A stretch of DNA of 64,000 nucleotides from Ruminococcaceae bacterium KH2T8 (GTDB lineage Bacteria > Bacillota > Clostridia > Saccharofermentanales > Saccharofermentanaceae): NCBI GenBank assembly GCA_900111435.1, contig FOIY01000003.1, positions 276,201-340,200 on the forward strand. The letters are read 5' to 3'. Both the position numbers and the translations under genes were made by a program. Below are positions 39,298-48,714 of the stretch, piece by piece (position 1 is the first letter of the stretch; the number at the start of each line of letters is the position of its first letter). The notes under the pieces are model-generated. The model saw only the letters and a program-made list of their open reading frames with translations. It made no database searches and was not told the origin of the DNA.

Positions 39298-41478
39298 TTA
39301 CTCGGGCTTGTCCTCGGGATCGTCCTTAGCGACTGCGTCGTTGATCGCGCCTTCGATGGACCACTCGTCTTCCTTTTCGGGAGTAGCGGAAGCCTCGGAA
39401 GCGGGAGCGTCAGCGGCAACCTCTGCGGAAGCCTCGGCCTTAGCCTCCTCAGCTGCGGGCTTCGCATCAGCGGACTCAGAAGTAGTAGAAGCAGAAGCTG
39501 CTGAGGACTCTTCAGTCTTAGCCTCGCCTTCCTTAGCCTTCTTCTCGGCCTCTTCCTTCTCGGCCTTAGCCTTCTTCTCAGCGTCTCTTGCGATGATGTC
39601 AGTAAGATCGCCGTCCTTTTCGAAGATCTCTTCGAACTCGGGGCCGTCAACCTTCAAGACATCCATAAGACGTGTAGCGAGGCCTTCCATTACGTTCTTC
39701 TTCTCGATGAGTACCTGCTTTGTCTGCTCGTAGCACTCGTCGATGATGCGCTGGATCTCCTTGTCGATCTCGGCTGCAGTCTCATCGGAATAAGGCTGAA
39801 CCTGACCGAAGGATGCGCCTACGAATACTTCGTCGTTCTCGTCACCGAAGACCATGTTGCGGAACTTAGGTGACAGACCGTACTTCTTGATCATGGCGGA
39901 AGCAACACGGTTACAGTGCTGAAGGTCTGATGCTGCGCCTGTGGAGATCTCGCCTAAGAAGAGCTCCTCTGCGGCACGACCGCCCAAAGATACCATGATG
40001 CTGTCGAGGAGCATCTGCTCTGTATAGTAGTCGAGGTCTTCCTTGGGCTTGTAGGCTGTAAATCCGCCTGCACGGCCAGCGGGGATGATCGTTACACGAT
40101 CGACCTTCTGATAATCTGCTACCGTTCTTAATACGACCGCATGACCTGCCTCGTGGTAGGAAGTAAGTCTCTTAGCCTTCTCGGTGAGCTTCTTAGAGTT
40201 CTTCTCGGGACCCATCATGACACGGAATGTAGCGTCATTGATCTCAAGAGGAGTGATCTTCTTCTTATTTCTTCTTGCTGCAAGTAAAGCCGCTTCGTTA
40301 AGAAGGTTTGCAAGATCCGCACCCGTAAAACCTACCGTAGCGAGAGCTACTTCGTGGAGGTCTACGTCATTAGCGAGTGGCTTGTTCTTTGCATGGATAC
40401 GAAGGATCGCGTCACGCTCGTCTGCATCGGGCTCGTTTACCATGACTCTTCTGTCGAAACGTCCGGGTCTTAAGAGAGCGGGATCCAAGACATCTACTCT
40501 GTTCGTTGCAGCGATTACGATTACCTTAGTACGCTCGTTGAAACCGTCCATCTCTACGAGGATCTGGTTCAATGTCTGCTCACGCTCGTCGTTACCGCCT
40601 CCGAGACCGGCACCTCTCTTACGTCCTACGGCGTCGATCTCATCGATGAAGATAACACAGGGAGCTGCCTTCTTTGCATCAGCGAAAAGGCTTCTTACAC
40701 GTGCAGCACCTGCACCAACGAGCATCTCAACGAAGTCGGAACCCGAGATGTAGAAGAAAGGCACACCTGCCTCACCTGCTACTGCTCTTGCAAGGAGCGT
40801 CTTACCTGTACCGGGCGCACCGTGAAGGAGAACACCCTTGGGGATCTTTGCTCCGAGCTCTGCGTACTTATCGGGGTTCTTAAGGAAATCTACGATCTCC
40901 GAAAGCTCTTCCTTCTCCTCGATCGAACCTGCGACATCGTCGAACTTTACCTTCGCGTCGTTGGGGTTCGTGAGCTTTGCCTTATTGCTGCCGAAGGAGA
41001 ATACTCCGCCTCCGTCCTTTGTCTGCCTTGAGAAGTTCATGTAGCCGATCACGACTACTGCGATAAGGACTGCGATGAGCATCGCGTTAAAGATGGAGAT
41101 CCAGTCAACGGGCTCTTTGTAGTTATAGTCCTTTATAAGGCCGGCCTTCTGGTACTCATCGAGCTTATTAACAAGATCGTCTACGTACTCGTAAGGAACG
41201 GACTGTCTTAAATATTCCTTCTCGCCGTCTGCGCCGATGTACTCGACTATGACGCTCGTGCCGTTTACCTGAACCTTGGTTACTTCGTGTTCATCGCTTT
41301 CGATATACTCTACGATATCGGCAAGAGTCGTCTCATCCGTCTTCTGACCGAACATCGAGCCGTTGCCGAACATTACCGATGTTACGATGATCAGAGTTAC
41401 GAAGAGTACGGCGTAAAAGAGCAGTCCTCCTAAGTTGCGCTTGGGGCGCTGATTATTGTTGCCGGGTCTGTTATCCAT
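39298..41478 (-). CDS. ftsH: ATP-dependent zinc metalloprotease FtsH
   Basis: 726 residues. Two N-terminal membrane segments (about 17-38 and 115-137) flank an extracytoplasmic loop. The AAA domain has GAPGTGKTLLARAVAGEAG (Walker A), FIDEIDAVGRKRG (Walker B) and the SRH region ATNRVDVLDPALLRPGRFDR. The peptidase motif is HEAGH, with the distal zinc aspartate in the later SDLQHCNRVA-type region. The last 110 residues are an Ala/Glu/Lys/Ser-rich tail not found in most orthologues. The enzyme forms a membrane hexamer that degrades unfolded or regulatory membrane proteins. It is last in tilS-hpt-ftsH, 3 bp after hpt. Confidence 0.97.
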   Translation of the reverse strand: MDNRPGNNNQRPKRNLGGLLFYAVLFVTLIIVTSVMFGNGSMFGQKTDETTLADIVEYIESDEHEVTKVQVNGTSVIVEYIGADGEKEYLRQSVPYEYVDDLVNKLDEYQKAGLIKDYNYKEPVDWISIFNAMLIAVLIAVVVIGYMNFSRQTKDGGGVFSFGSNKAKLTNPNDAKVKFDDVAGSIEEKEELSEIVDFLKNPDKYAELGAKIPKGVLLHGAPGTGKTLLARAVAGEAGVPFFYISGSDFVEMLVGAGAARVRSLFADAKKAAPCVIFIDEIDAVGRKRGAGLGGGNDEREQTLNQILVEMDGFNERTKVIVIAATNRVDVLDPALLRPGRFDRRVMVNEPDADERDAILRIHAKNKPLANDVDLHEVALATVGFTGADLANLLNEAALLAARRNKKKITPLEINDATFRVMMGPEKNSKKLTEKAKRLTSYHEAGHAVVLRTVADYQKVDRVTIIPAGRAGGFTAYKPKEDLDYYTEQMLLDSIMVSLGGRAAEELFLGEISTGAASDLQHCNRVASAMIKKYGLSPKFRNMVFGDENDEVFVGASFGQVQPYSDETAAEIDKEIQRIIDECYEQTKQVLIEKKNVMEGLATRLMDVLKVDGPEFEEIFEKDGDLTDIIARDAEKKAKAEKEEAEKKAKEGEAKTEESSAASASTTSESADAKPAAEEAKAEASAEVAADAPASEASATPEKEDEWSIEGAINDAVAKDDPEDKPE

Positions 41479-41481
41479 CTA

Positions 41482-41994
41482 TTACCTCACAATCCTTATA
41501 TCCTTGATATTTCTATAGGCCCCGTCGTAATCGAGACCGTATCCGATGATGAACTCATCGGGTACCGTAATGCCGTTATAATCGGGAGTTAAGTCATTTA
41601 CTCTCCTGGACGGCTTATCGAATGCAGTACAAATCTTAATAGAAGCGGGGCCGCGCTCTGCGAGCATCTCGCGAAGTGCCTTGAGCGTATTGCCCGTGTC
41701 GATTATATCCTCGACGATGATGACATGCTTGCCCTCTATATCGGTGCTGATGTCCTTCTTTATCTTGAGAAAGCCGGTGGACTCGGTGCCCTGATAGCTC
41801 GATACGTGCATGAAGTCGATGACTACGGGCATGTTGAGCTCTCTTACGAGATCCGCCGTAAATATGAATGCTCCCGTAAGAACACCGATGACTACAACTT
41901 CCTTACCTTCGTAGTCGCGGTTGATCTCGGAAGCTACGCGCTTTACCATTGCCTGTATCTCTTCTTCGGGTATGAGCACCTTAGATATATCCAT
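41482..41994 (-). CDS. hpt: Hypoxanthine phosphoribosyltransferase
   Basis: 170 residues, usual length. VIIVEDIIDTGNTL is the PRPP-binding motif; SSYQGTES is the flexible active-site loop; the C-terminal part FIIGYGLDYDGAYRN contributes base and pyrophosphate contacts. The enzyme makes IMP (and GMP) from hypoxanthine (guanine) and PRPP in purine salvage. In many Firmicutes hpt lies between tilS and ftsH, as here, and all three appear to be co-transcribed with dnaB and rplI. Confidence 0.95.
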   Translation of the reverse strand: MDISKVLIPEEEIQAMVKRVASEINRDYEGKEVVVIGVLTGAFIFTADLVRELNMPVVIDFMHVSSYQGTESTGFLKIKKDISTDIEGKHVIIVEDIIDTGNTLKALREMLAERGPASIKICTAFDKPSRRVNDLTPDYNGITVPDEFIIGYGLDYDGAYRNIKDIRIVR

Positions 41995-42012
41995 ACTTCT
42001 TCAATCCTCTCT

Positions 42013-43500
42013 TTAAGCTATGCAAAACCTTAAGAAGCGACGCGGAACTGCGCCGTCTGCGGCTTTGACAAGAGCATCGTACGCTCGGCTCGATACCGCT
42101 CCGCATGTTGCTCCGATCCCCGGGATCCACATGATCTCGCCTTCCAACTCGAGATACAAGATCCCATCCCTTGCCTGTCTCGGGATATGCCTGTCGGCAA
42201 AGAGCCTCGATAAAGGCTTCGAAGAATCGCTTCCGGCGTTCCTGAACTTAAGGCTCAGATCGCCGCTACCGGCCTTGAATCCTTCGGGTATCCGATCGTC
42301 GAAGATCGGGTAAAACCACGATTTATTATTATACGCCAATTCGTCACTATTCTCAATGATTTCGCACGTTATTTGAATATCCGAGTTAGGCAGAATCGTG
42401 GTTTTTCCGCATTCTATCGGGACGCTTACGGGACAAGGCGCCACCACGTATCCCATCGTCGTCGAAAGCAGCCTCATAACGCGTGTCTCATCGCCGTTTT
42501 CGCAGAATGTCGCAAAGCCGCCTGCCCTTATGCAGATCCTGCCAAAAGGCATATCGATCTGCCTTGCCGCGTGCCCCTCGGAAGTCATGACTTCCTTAGC
42601 TTCTCTGACATTAGTGCTCGAAAGGTCCGTAAGGTTACCGAAGATCTCGCCCCAGAGCCTTCTTATCAGCCTTCCCGCGATCGCTTCTTCGCTGCCTTTC
42701 AGAAAGTCCGTCCTGATGAAAGGATGTCCGACTTCCCTTATAACGGCTTCTTCGTAAGCCTTGTCCGTGAGCTTATCTATGAGCTCGAGGTCAGCCTTCA
42801 GAAGTTCATAGGTATCCGAGAGCGCATCGGTCGGGCTCTTTATGGAATACTTTGAGATCATAGGAAAGATCTCGTTCCTCCAGGCGTTTCTCGAGTAGTC
42901 TGTCGAATCGTTCGTCTTGTCCGTGCAATATGAGATGCCGCGGTCCGTAAGATACCTAAGGATCTCGGCCTTGGTAAGGCACAGCAGCGGTCTTACTATC
43001 TGACCGTTCTTGGCAACGGGACTTACGAGACCGTCAAGGCCGCTGCCTCTGAAGAGGTTGAGCATCATGGTCTCGGCGATGTCGTCCTTATGGTGAGCGA
43101 CCGCGATAAAGGTGCGCTTCTCCCCGATGCTATCTGCGAACTCGCGAAAAGCCTTATATCTTAAGATACGGCCGGTCTCTTCCTCGGATCTTCCCATCTC
43201 TTTTGAGAGCTTCGGGATATCGAAAGAATAAGATCTGAACTCGACGCCGTGAGCTTTCGCCCAATCTGCCGCGAAAGCCTCGTCGTTACCCGCTTCTTCT
43301 CTTATGTTGTGATTGATGTGTACTGCGTATAGCTTGGGAAAGCCTTCGGTCACGCTTCTTATCTCACAGAGGACCGCACCGAGCATCACGGAATCGGGGC
43401 CGCCCGAAAGTCCGATGATCATCGCATCGCAGTCAAAAAGGCCTGCTTTCGTACCGAAACCAAGTACTTTCGAAGCTTCGGGCGAAAGGTTATCGGTCAT
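42013..43500 (-). CDS. tilS: tRNA(Ile)-lysidine synthetase
   Basis: 495 residues. IIGLSGGPDSVML is the PP-loop ATP pyrophosphatase motif (about 28-40). Further family signs are YAVHINHNIREEAGND, and VAHHKDDIAETMMLNLFRGSGLDGL, then YCTDKTNDSTDYSRNAWRNEIFP. The C-terminal 230 residues hold the TilS linker and the small C-terminal domain (PLSRLFADRHIPRQARDGI). The enzyme attaches lysine to C34 of tRNA-Ile(CAU), changing its decoding to AUA, and is essential. It starts 3 bp after dnaB. Confidence 0.95.
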   Translation of the reverse strand: MTDNLSPEASKVLGFGTKAGLFDCDAMIIGLSGGPDSVMLGAVLCEIRSVTEGFPKLYAVHINHNIREEAGNDEAFAADWAKAHGVEFRSYSFDIPKLSKEMGRSEEETGRILRYKAFREFADSIGEKRTFIAVAHHKDDIAETMMLNLFRGSGLDGLVSPVAKNGQIVRPLLCLTKAEILRYLTDRGISYCTDKTNDSTDYSRNAWRNEIFPMISKYSIKSPTDALSDTYELLKADLELIDKLTDKAYEEAVIREVGHPFIRTDFLKGSEEAIAGRLIRRLWGEIFGNLTDLSSTNVREAKEVMTSEGHAARQIDMPFGRICIRAGGFATFCENGDETRVMRLLSTTMGYVVAPCPVSVPIECGKTTILPNSDIQITCEIIENSDELAYNNKSWFYPIFDDRIPEGFKAGSGDLSLKFRNAGSDSSKPLSRLFADRHIPRQARDGILYLELEGEIMWIPGIGATCGAVSSRAYDALVKAADGAVPRRFLRFCIA

Positions 43501-43503
43501 ATA

Positions 43504-45111
43504 TCAAAATCCCTCGGGAAATCCCTGATTGCTGTCCGCGAAGAATGCGTCATTATCGGGGTTATTGTAGTCGTCCTCGCTCATCTCGGGAGGAGGTACG
43601 GGCATATCATCGGGAACGAAAGGAACGTCCTCTCCTCCGCCGAAATTGTAATCGGATGCCGATGCGCCCGAGGACTGTGTTCTCGTATAGGAAGATTCGC
43701 CGGCCTGCGCGCCTGATGTCGCTGGGTCGACAGGATCGTATGCTCTGTCTGCCTCGAAGAACAATGTCTTCTTACCGTACCACTTGACCATGCTCGTTCC
43801 CGTCTCACCGTGACGGTTCTTCGCTACGATGAGCTTAGCATCCTGAATAGCCTGAGGATCGACGTCCTTTTTGTAGTAATCGGGTCTGTCGATGAAGATA
43901 ACGGAGTCGGCATCCTGCTCGATGGCACCCGAGTCACGAAGGTCGGAGAGCATGGGTGTATGGTCTTCACGTCGCTCGGAACCTCTGGAGAGCTGCGAGA
44001 GCGCAATGACCGGCACCTGCATATCTTTCGCTAAGATCTTCAGGGATCTTGAGATCGTGGAGATCTCGTTCTGTCTGCTGTCGTTCTTATTACTCGAGCC
44101 CGAAGACATGAGCTGCAAGTAGTCTACGATGATGACGCCGAGCATGTTCTTCGCTTTAAGGCTCTTGCACTGGCTCATCATATCAAGAGGCGTTACCGCC
44201 GAATTATCGGAGATGTAGATAGGAAGCTCGGCTAAGTCCTTAAAGGCCTTGGTGAGCTTGATCTCATCCTCTGCCCTTAAGTTCGCGCGCTGAAGCTGCT
44301 TGACCGTAACGTCTGACCTGGAGGCCAGGATACGGTTACCTACCTCGGACTTACTCATCTCGAGCGAGAAGATATTAACGTTTCTTCCCGTCATGGATGC
44401 GATATTTGTCGCTATGTTGATAACGAGCGCCGTCTTACCCATACCGGGACGGGCCGCTACGATATTAAGTGTACCCGGGCGAAGTCCGCCGAGCATTGCA
44501 TCAAGTCCTCTAAAGCCTGTATTTACGGCCTTGGTCTGAGCGCCGCCGGATATAGTCTTATGAATGTCGTTGATGTTGTCGCGAAGGATCTTCTGCAGAG
44601 CTTCAAATCCTGAAGATGCGGGAGCTTCTCTTAATGCGGTGAGCTTTCCTACCGCAGTCTCAACGATATCGTTTACGGAGTTGGTGCCCTTCTTGGCTAC
44701 TGCCGCAAGGGAATTAAATGTATCGATAAGGAGACGCGTCGTGCTCTTCTCCTTAACGATATTGATATATGTGTCGATATTGCTCTTTACGCCCGACGTA
44801 TTGGCGACCGCGAAAACATACTCGGTGCCTCCTGCCTGCGCGAGCTTGCCGTCCTTCTCGAGCTGATCGCAGATGTTATATCTGTCGATCTTGCCGTTAT
44901 CCAAGTAGAGCTTGGTGATCGCTTCGTAGATAAGGGCGTTCCTTTGGTCGGAGAATTCATCTGCTACGACACGCTTGCTGACCGTATTATCGAGCGCCGC
45001 CTTGTCCCTTATACAAATGGACAGCAAAGCCTTCTCCGTCTCTACATCGTAGACGGGGACTTCATTATTCGGTGCGATCTGCGCAAGATTATCGGTCAGC
45101 TCTCTGTCCAT
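43504..45111 (-). CDS. dnaB: Replicative DNA helicase
   Basis: 535 residues. The N-terminal domain begins with VPVYDVETEKALLSICI. RecA-like domain: NIVAARPGMGKTALVINIA (Walker A), FSLEMSKSEVGNR, GVIIVDYLQLM (Walker B), LSQLSRGSERREDHTPMLSDLRDSGAIEQDAD. The last 75 residues after the core are an acidic Pro/Asp/Ser tail that is longer than in most orthologues. The hexamer unwinds DNA at the replication fork. It lies 3 bp after rplI in a run of tightly spaced core genes. Confidence 0.96.
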   Translation of the reverse strand: MDRELTDNLAQIAPNNEVPVYDVETEKALLSICIRDKAALDNTVSKRVVADEFSDQRNALIYEAITKLYLDNGKIDRYNICDQLEKDGKLAQAGGTEYVFAVANTSGVKSNIDTYINIVKEKSTTRLLIDTFNSLAAVAKKGTNSVNDIVETAVGKLTALREAPASSGFEALQKILRDNINDIHKTISGGAQTKAVNTGFRGLDAMLGGLRPGTLNIVAARPGMGKTALVINIATNIASMTGRNVNIFSLEMSKSEVGNRILASRSDVTVKQLQRANLRAEDEIKLTKAFKDLAELPIYISDNSAVTPLDMMSQCKSLKAKNMLGVIIVDYLQLMSSGSSNKNDSRQNEISTISRSLKILAKDMQVPVIALSQLSRGSERREDHTPMLSDLRDSGAIEQDADSVIFIDRPDYYKKDVDPQAIQDAKLIVAKNRHGETGTSMVKWYGKKTLFFEADRAYDPVDPATSGAQAGESSYTRTQSSGASASDYNFGGGEDVPFVPDDMPVPPPEMSEDDYNNPDNDAFFADSNQGFPEGF

Positions 45112-45114
45112 ATA

Positions 45115-45558
45115 TTAGAGAGACTCAACCTCTACATTGATCTCGCAGGAAACCTTGGGGTGGAGCTTGATCCTTACGCCGAATGTTCCTACGTTCTTGA
45201 TCGTATCCTTGATAACGACCTGCTTCTTGGAGATATCAAAGCCGTTCTTCTTGAGCTCGTCTGAGATATCCTTATCAGTAACTGCGCCGTAGAGTTTTCC
45301 GCCCTCACCGCTCTTCATCTTCAAAGTGATAGTCTTGTCACCGAGCTTCTCTGCCGTAGCCTTTGCTTCTTCGAGTGCTCTTCTTGCGTGCTCAGCCTCT
45401 GCGCCCTTTTTGAGCTTTACTTCGTTCATGTTGGCAGCGGAAGGCTCCTTAGCGAGCTTATTCTTAAGCAGGAAATTTCTGCCGTAGCCGTCGCTTACTT
45501 CAACGACATCGTTAGCCTTTCCTACGTTTTTTACATCCTGTAAGAGTATAACCTTCAA
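45115..45558 (-). CDS. rplI: 50S ribosomal protein L9
   Basis: 147 residues of standard L9 layout: MKVILLQDVKNVGKANDVV and GYGRNFLLKNKLAKEPS in the N-terminal RNA-binding domain, then the long connecting helix (KKGAEAEHARRALEEAKATAEKL), then the C-terminal domain. It binds 23S rRNA near the L1 stalk. A hairpin lies between it and rpsR, which may reduce read-through into rplI-dnaB. Confidence 0.96.
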   Translation of the reverse strand: MKVILLQDVKNVGKANDVVEVSDGYGRNFLLKNKLAKEPSAANMNEVKLKKGAEAEHARRALEEAKATAEKLGDKTITLKMKSGEGGKLYGAVTDKDISDELKKNGFDISKKQVVIKDTIKNVGTFGVRIKLHPKVSCEINVEVESL

Positions 45559-45582
45559 TTCCTTAGTCCTCCAAATAAATAT

Positions 45583-45610
45583 CGGGCATCCCCCGTATAG
45601 AGGATGCCCG
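45583..45610 (-). terminator. Intra-operon hairpin between rpsR and rplI
   Basis: CGGGCATCC and GGATGCCCG form a 9-bp stem with a ten-base loop. On the minus strand it is followed by ATATTTATTTGG, a modest T-rich stretch. It may partially end the rpsF-ssb-rpsR transcript or act as a processing site. Confidence 0.6.
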
Positions 45611-45651
45611 TCTATTATATACTATGAGTCAGTCTTATTCCAATGTCGCGA

Positions 45652-45921
45652 TTACTCAGCGATGTAGGGAAGAAGAGCGATCTGACGAGCGCGCTTGATA
45701 GCTGTTGTAAGCTCGCGCTGGTGCTTAGCACATGTGCCTGTCATTCTCTTAGGAAGGATCTTACCACGCTCGGAAATGTACTTACGAAGACGTGTTGCAT
45801 CCATGAAATCGATGACTTCTACCTTCTCTGCGCAGAATGTGCATGACTTTCTGCGTGAGCGTCTCTGTCTCATGTTGCCGGAAAACTCGCGTCCGGCCTT
45901 AGGTGCTCTGTTTTCAGCCAT
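45652..45921 (-). CDS. rpsR: 30S ribosomal protein S18
   Basis: 89 residues. A basic N-terminus (RQRRSRRKS) leads into [19 protein letters not shown] and [22 protein letters not shown], the S18 core. Cysteines at CTFC and C-x-x-H (CAKH) indicate the zinc-binding form. The product binds S6 in the platform of the 30S subunit. It lies between ssb (21 bp) and rplI. Confidence 0.96.
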   Translation of the reverse strand: MAENRAPKAGREFSGNMRQRRSRRKSCTFCAEKVEVIDFMDATRLRKYISERGKILPKRMTGTCAKHQRELTTAIKRARQIALLPYIAE

Positions 45922-45942
45922 TTTTATTCTCCTTAACTTAGA

Positions 45943-46425
45943 TTAAAATTCGAAAGGAAGATCGAGACCGCCATCTGCCTCAAAGGCATCTGAGTCAAGA
46001 TCCGGCGCGATCGAAGTAGAAGGAGCCGTAGGAGCCGACGCTGCTGCAGAACCTGCAGCGGGTGCGGGTGCCTGAGCGGGAGCAGAAGCCTGTCCCTGCT
46101 TTGACGCACCGGATGATTCTACGAACTCCGCCTCGTCAACGACAACTTCCGTAACATATCTTCTCTGACCGTTATTGTCATCAAAGCTCCTGGACTGAAG
46201 GCTGCCGACGATTCCGATCTTGGAGCCCTTACGGAAGTAAGAGCTGATGAAAGAAGCCGTCTGTCTCCAAGCCACGCAGTTGATGAAATCAGCCTGTCTC
46301 TGTCCGCTCTGATCCTTGAAACGGCGATCTACCGCAACAGTGAAATTACAGAACTGGACCTGACTTGATGTGTTCTTGATCTCGGGGTCTTTTGTTAATC
46401 TTCCAACCAATACTACCTTGTTCAT
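45943..46425 (-). CDS. ssb: Single-stranded DNA-binding protein
   Basis: 160 residues. The OB fold (1-105) begins MNKVVLVGRLTKDPEIK with FCNFTVAVDRRFKD and DFINCVAWRQTA; then an Ala/Pro/Gln-rich linker; then an acidic tip ending GGLDLPFEF, a variant of the usual DDDIPF contact for partner proteins. It coats ssDNA at the fork and recruits repair proteins. Located between rpsF and rpsR as in most Firmicutes. Confidence 0.96.
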   Translation of the reverse strand: MNKVVLVGRLTKDPEIKNTSSQVQFCNFTVAVDRRFKDQSGQRQADFINCVAWRQTASFISSYFRKGSKIGIVGSLQSRSFDDNNGQRRYVTEVVVDEAEFVESSGASKQGQASAPAQAPAPAAGSAAASAPTAPSTSIAPDLDSDAFEADGGLDLPFEF

Positions 46426-46448
46426 TGTTACCTCCTGATGAGAAGCGA

Positions 46449-46736
46449 TTACTCGCTGACACGAACTGTAAGGTAACGGAGAACACCGTCGGTGATGTTG
46501 AGCACACGCTCGATCTCCTTGGGGAACTCACTATCGGCAGTATATACGACCTTAAGGTAAAGACCTTCTCTCTGATCATTGATCTCGTAAGCGAGATGCT
46601 TTGTACCAAGGTTATCAAGAGCGTCGATCGTAGCACCGGACTCGATCTTGGACTTGATGGACTCGATAAGAGAGTTTACAGCCTCCTCGCCGTTAGCGGG
46701 GTTAAGGACAGTAATCAACTGATACTGGTTTGCCAT
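46449..46736 (-). CDS. rpsF: 30S ribosomal protein S6
   Basis: Start set at ATG 46736 (MANQYQLITVL), eight bases after AAGGAGG. 95 residues: the ferredoxin-like S6 fold with NPANGEEAVNSLI, YEINDQREGLYLKVVYTA and VLRYLTVRV. It partners S18 on the 30S platform. The gene opens the rpsF-ssb-rpsR unit. The leader upstream fits the S6:S18-type autoregulatory RNA. Confidence 0.95.
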   Translation of the reverse strand: MANQYQLITVLNPANGEEAVNSLIESIKSKIESGATIDALDNLGTKHLAYEINDQREGLYLKVVYTADSEFPKEIERVLNITDGVLRYLTVRVSE

Positions 46737-46744
46737 ATTATTCA

Positions 46745-46830
46745 CCTCCTTATGGACTATGGCCCGACCTTCAAATGTCGAGCAAGGATTGCCGTTCCTT
46801 ATGAACAGCGCTGTTCAGAATAACACAGAA
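46745..46830 (-). promoter_or_regulatory. Candidate S6:S18 leader RNA upstream of rpsF
   Basis: Within the 5' leader, on the minus strand, GAACAGCGCTGTTC (46804-46817) is a perfect palindrome, and GCTCGAC pairs with GTCGGGC around ATTTGAAG just before the ribosome binding site. Published S6:S18 leaders in many bacteria use a conserved hairpin here to bind the S6:S18 complex and repress the operon. The position and stem fit; consensus bases were not verified. Confidence 0.45.
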
Positions 46831-46941
46831 AATGCCTGTGAGTCAAGTATCTTCGTTGTTTCCATTGTTCGCATCTAAATTCAAATGATCCTACTAAACG
46901 TCATTCTACTCCGGCATATTCCGTTTGTCCAGAACATTTGT

Positions 46942-48714
46942 TTAAAATTTCTCTGCGCCGAGGTCCTTGAGGATGTAAGGGAACAATATCTCGAGCCAGG
47001 CTTTGAGCGCTCTTACGGTATGGACATATGTCTCCTTATTCTCGCCCTTGGGATCGGGGATCGATACGGATACGATCCTGCCCTGCTCGTCCTTAATGAC
47101 GAGACCCTTGGCTGCCGCATAAGACGAGATCGAGAATACTCTTTCGCACATCTCGGGGAAAGCATCCGCGATCTCAAACGCCTGCTCGTCGCGAAGCGTA
47201 AGGATCAGGTCGTTATCGTCGTAGACGGATGCGCATGCTCTTGTCGTCCTGTAGTGGTCGATCCTCCTGCCGATCTCCTCGGCTACGGTCTCTGCCATCT
47301 TGGGATCTACCGTCTCATCGTCGACCGCGTATATACCTGCGGACTCACAGTAAGGTTCGACGCCGATACCGATATCGAACTCGCTGCAGTAAGGTGCATT
47401 ATCTTCAAAGAGTTGCCTCATTATGCATTCGCACGCGGGGCTCAAGGTCTTATTGTCGTCGCAGACAAAAAGGACGGATGCGGTATAGATATCCTTAAAG
47501 TCCTGATCGTCGACCTTCCTGTCACGATGCTGCTCCATATTCTCCCTGATGCTCTCGGTCGTCTCGCCGCTCTTTCCGGCGGACTTATTGAGCCTGTTCA
47601 TGTAGGCCTTACCGATTCCGTCCTCGGGAAAGCCCGTAGCCAGTATCACGTTCACACCCTGAAGATCAAGGTGGCGAAGACCTGCAAAGAGGCCGTGGGA
47701 TGCCGCAACGGGATCACACATATCGCCGTAAGGGTAGATCCAGATATGAGACTTTAATACTTCATCGTCAGCTCTAAGGAGGATCTCCTCAGCCTCGCGG
47801 CCTGCGTAGATACCGATCCTTGCGGCGGGGTTCTTATCGAGGATCTCCCTGCACTTCAGGATATAAGGAGATGCAAGATCAAAGAGGATCTTCTTCTGCT
47901 CGTCTGCAAGGTCCCTTATGGGGTCCTTTCCTTCTTCTGTTGCCTCGGGGACTGTTACCGTCTCGGCATTAAGCTGCTCTTCGGTCAAAGGCATGATCTC
48001 TACATCCGCATGGGGAGCATAGTGTCTGTACTTCATTCCGGGGGACATGGGAGCTATATCATCGCTGCTCTTTCCGCCGTATAAGGTATCCGTACCACAG
48101 GCTCTGTCGATCATCTCCTTGGTGACAGCACCGGGTCTTAAGATGACCGGGACTTCGCCCGTCGCGTCAACGACCGTGGACTCGAGCCCCACGTTCGACG
48201 ACCCGCCGTCGATAACGGCATAGATCCTGCCGTCCATATCATCCATGACATGCCTTGCGCTCGTGGGCGAAGGGCTGCCCGACAGGTTAGCCGACGGCGC
48301 CGCTACAGGTACGCCGCACTCACGAAGGAACTCCGCGCACACTTTGTCCACGGGCATCCTGATACCTACGGTATCAAGTCCCGCCGTCACCTCCGAGGGG
48401 ATCGCCTCCTTCTTCTTCATTATGACCGTGATGGGACCGGGCATAAAGCTGTCGACCAGCTTTTGCGCGAGGGGCGTAACCTCGGCCGCGATCTCCCCGA
48501 TCTGCGCCTTGTCGTATATATGCACGATAAGCGGGTTATCGGAAGGTCTGCCCTTGGCCTCGAATATCTTCTTAACGGAATCTGCCGATCTCGCGTCCGC
48601 GCCGAGCCCGTAAACGGTCTCGGTCGGGAATGCGACTACTTCGCCTTCCCTTAGCGCCCTGGCAGCATCCTTTATACCTTCAGTATCGTTTCCTTTTATG
48701 AGCTTTGTATTCAT
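46942..48714 (-). CDS. Fusion of Sua5/YwlC (tRNA t6A synthesis) with degenerate low-molecular-weight phosphatase domain
   Basis: 590 residues. Residues 1-200 are the YrdC/Sua5 domain: GEVVAFPTETVYGLGADA, KGRPSDNPL, PSANLSGSPSPT; about 205-245 begin the Sua5 C-terminal domain with MSPGMKYRHYAPHA. It makes threonylcarbamoyl-AMP for t6A37. From about 405, VLFVCDDNKTLSPACE matches the P-loop of LMW protein phosphatases (normally C-x5-R-S/T), with the first cysteine kept but arginine replaced by leucine; the DP aspartate near the end is present (IPDPKGEN). In Bacillus the separate genes ywlC and ywlE are neighbours. The second domain is probably not catalytic. It overlaps prfA by 4 bp. Confidence 0.85.
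   Translation of the reverse strand: MNTKLIKGNDTEGIKDAARALREGEVVAFPTETVYGLGADARSADSVKKIFEAKGRPSDNPLIVHIYDKAQIGEIAAEVTPLAQKLVDSFMPGPITVIMKKKEAIPSEVTAGLDTVGIRMPVDKVCAEFLRECGVPVAAPSANLSGSPSPTSARHVMDDMDGRIYAVIDGGSSNVGLESTVVDATGEVPVILRPGAVTKEMIDRACGTDTLYGGKSSDDIAPMSPGMKYRHYAPHADVEIMPLTEEQLNAETVTVPEATEEGKDPIRDLADEQKKILFDLASPYILKCREILDKNPAARIGIYAGREAEEILLRADDEVLKSHIWIYPYGDMCDPVAASHGLFAGLRHLDLQGVNVILATGFPEDGIGKAYMNRLNKSAGKSGETTESIRENMEQHRDRKVDDQDFKDIYTASVLFVCDDNKTLSPACECIMRQLFEDNAPYCSEFDIGIGVEPYCESAGIYAVDDETVDPKMAETVAEEIGRRIDHYRTTRACASVYDDNDLILTLRDEQAFEIADAFPEMCERVFSISSYAAAKGLVIKDEQGRIVSVSIPDPKGENKETYVHTVRALKAWLEILFPYILKDLGAEKF

Noticed and set aside
39288-39650. 120-codon Leu/Arg-rich frame in the ftsH tail
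   Set aside because: It is a frame shadow of the Ala/Glu/Lys-rich FtsH tail; composition is explained by that coding sequence.
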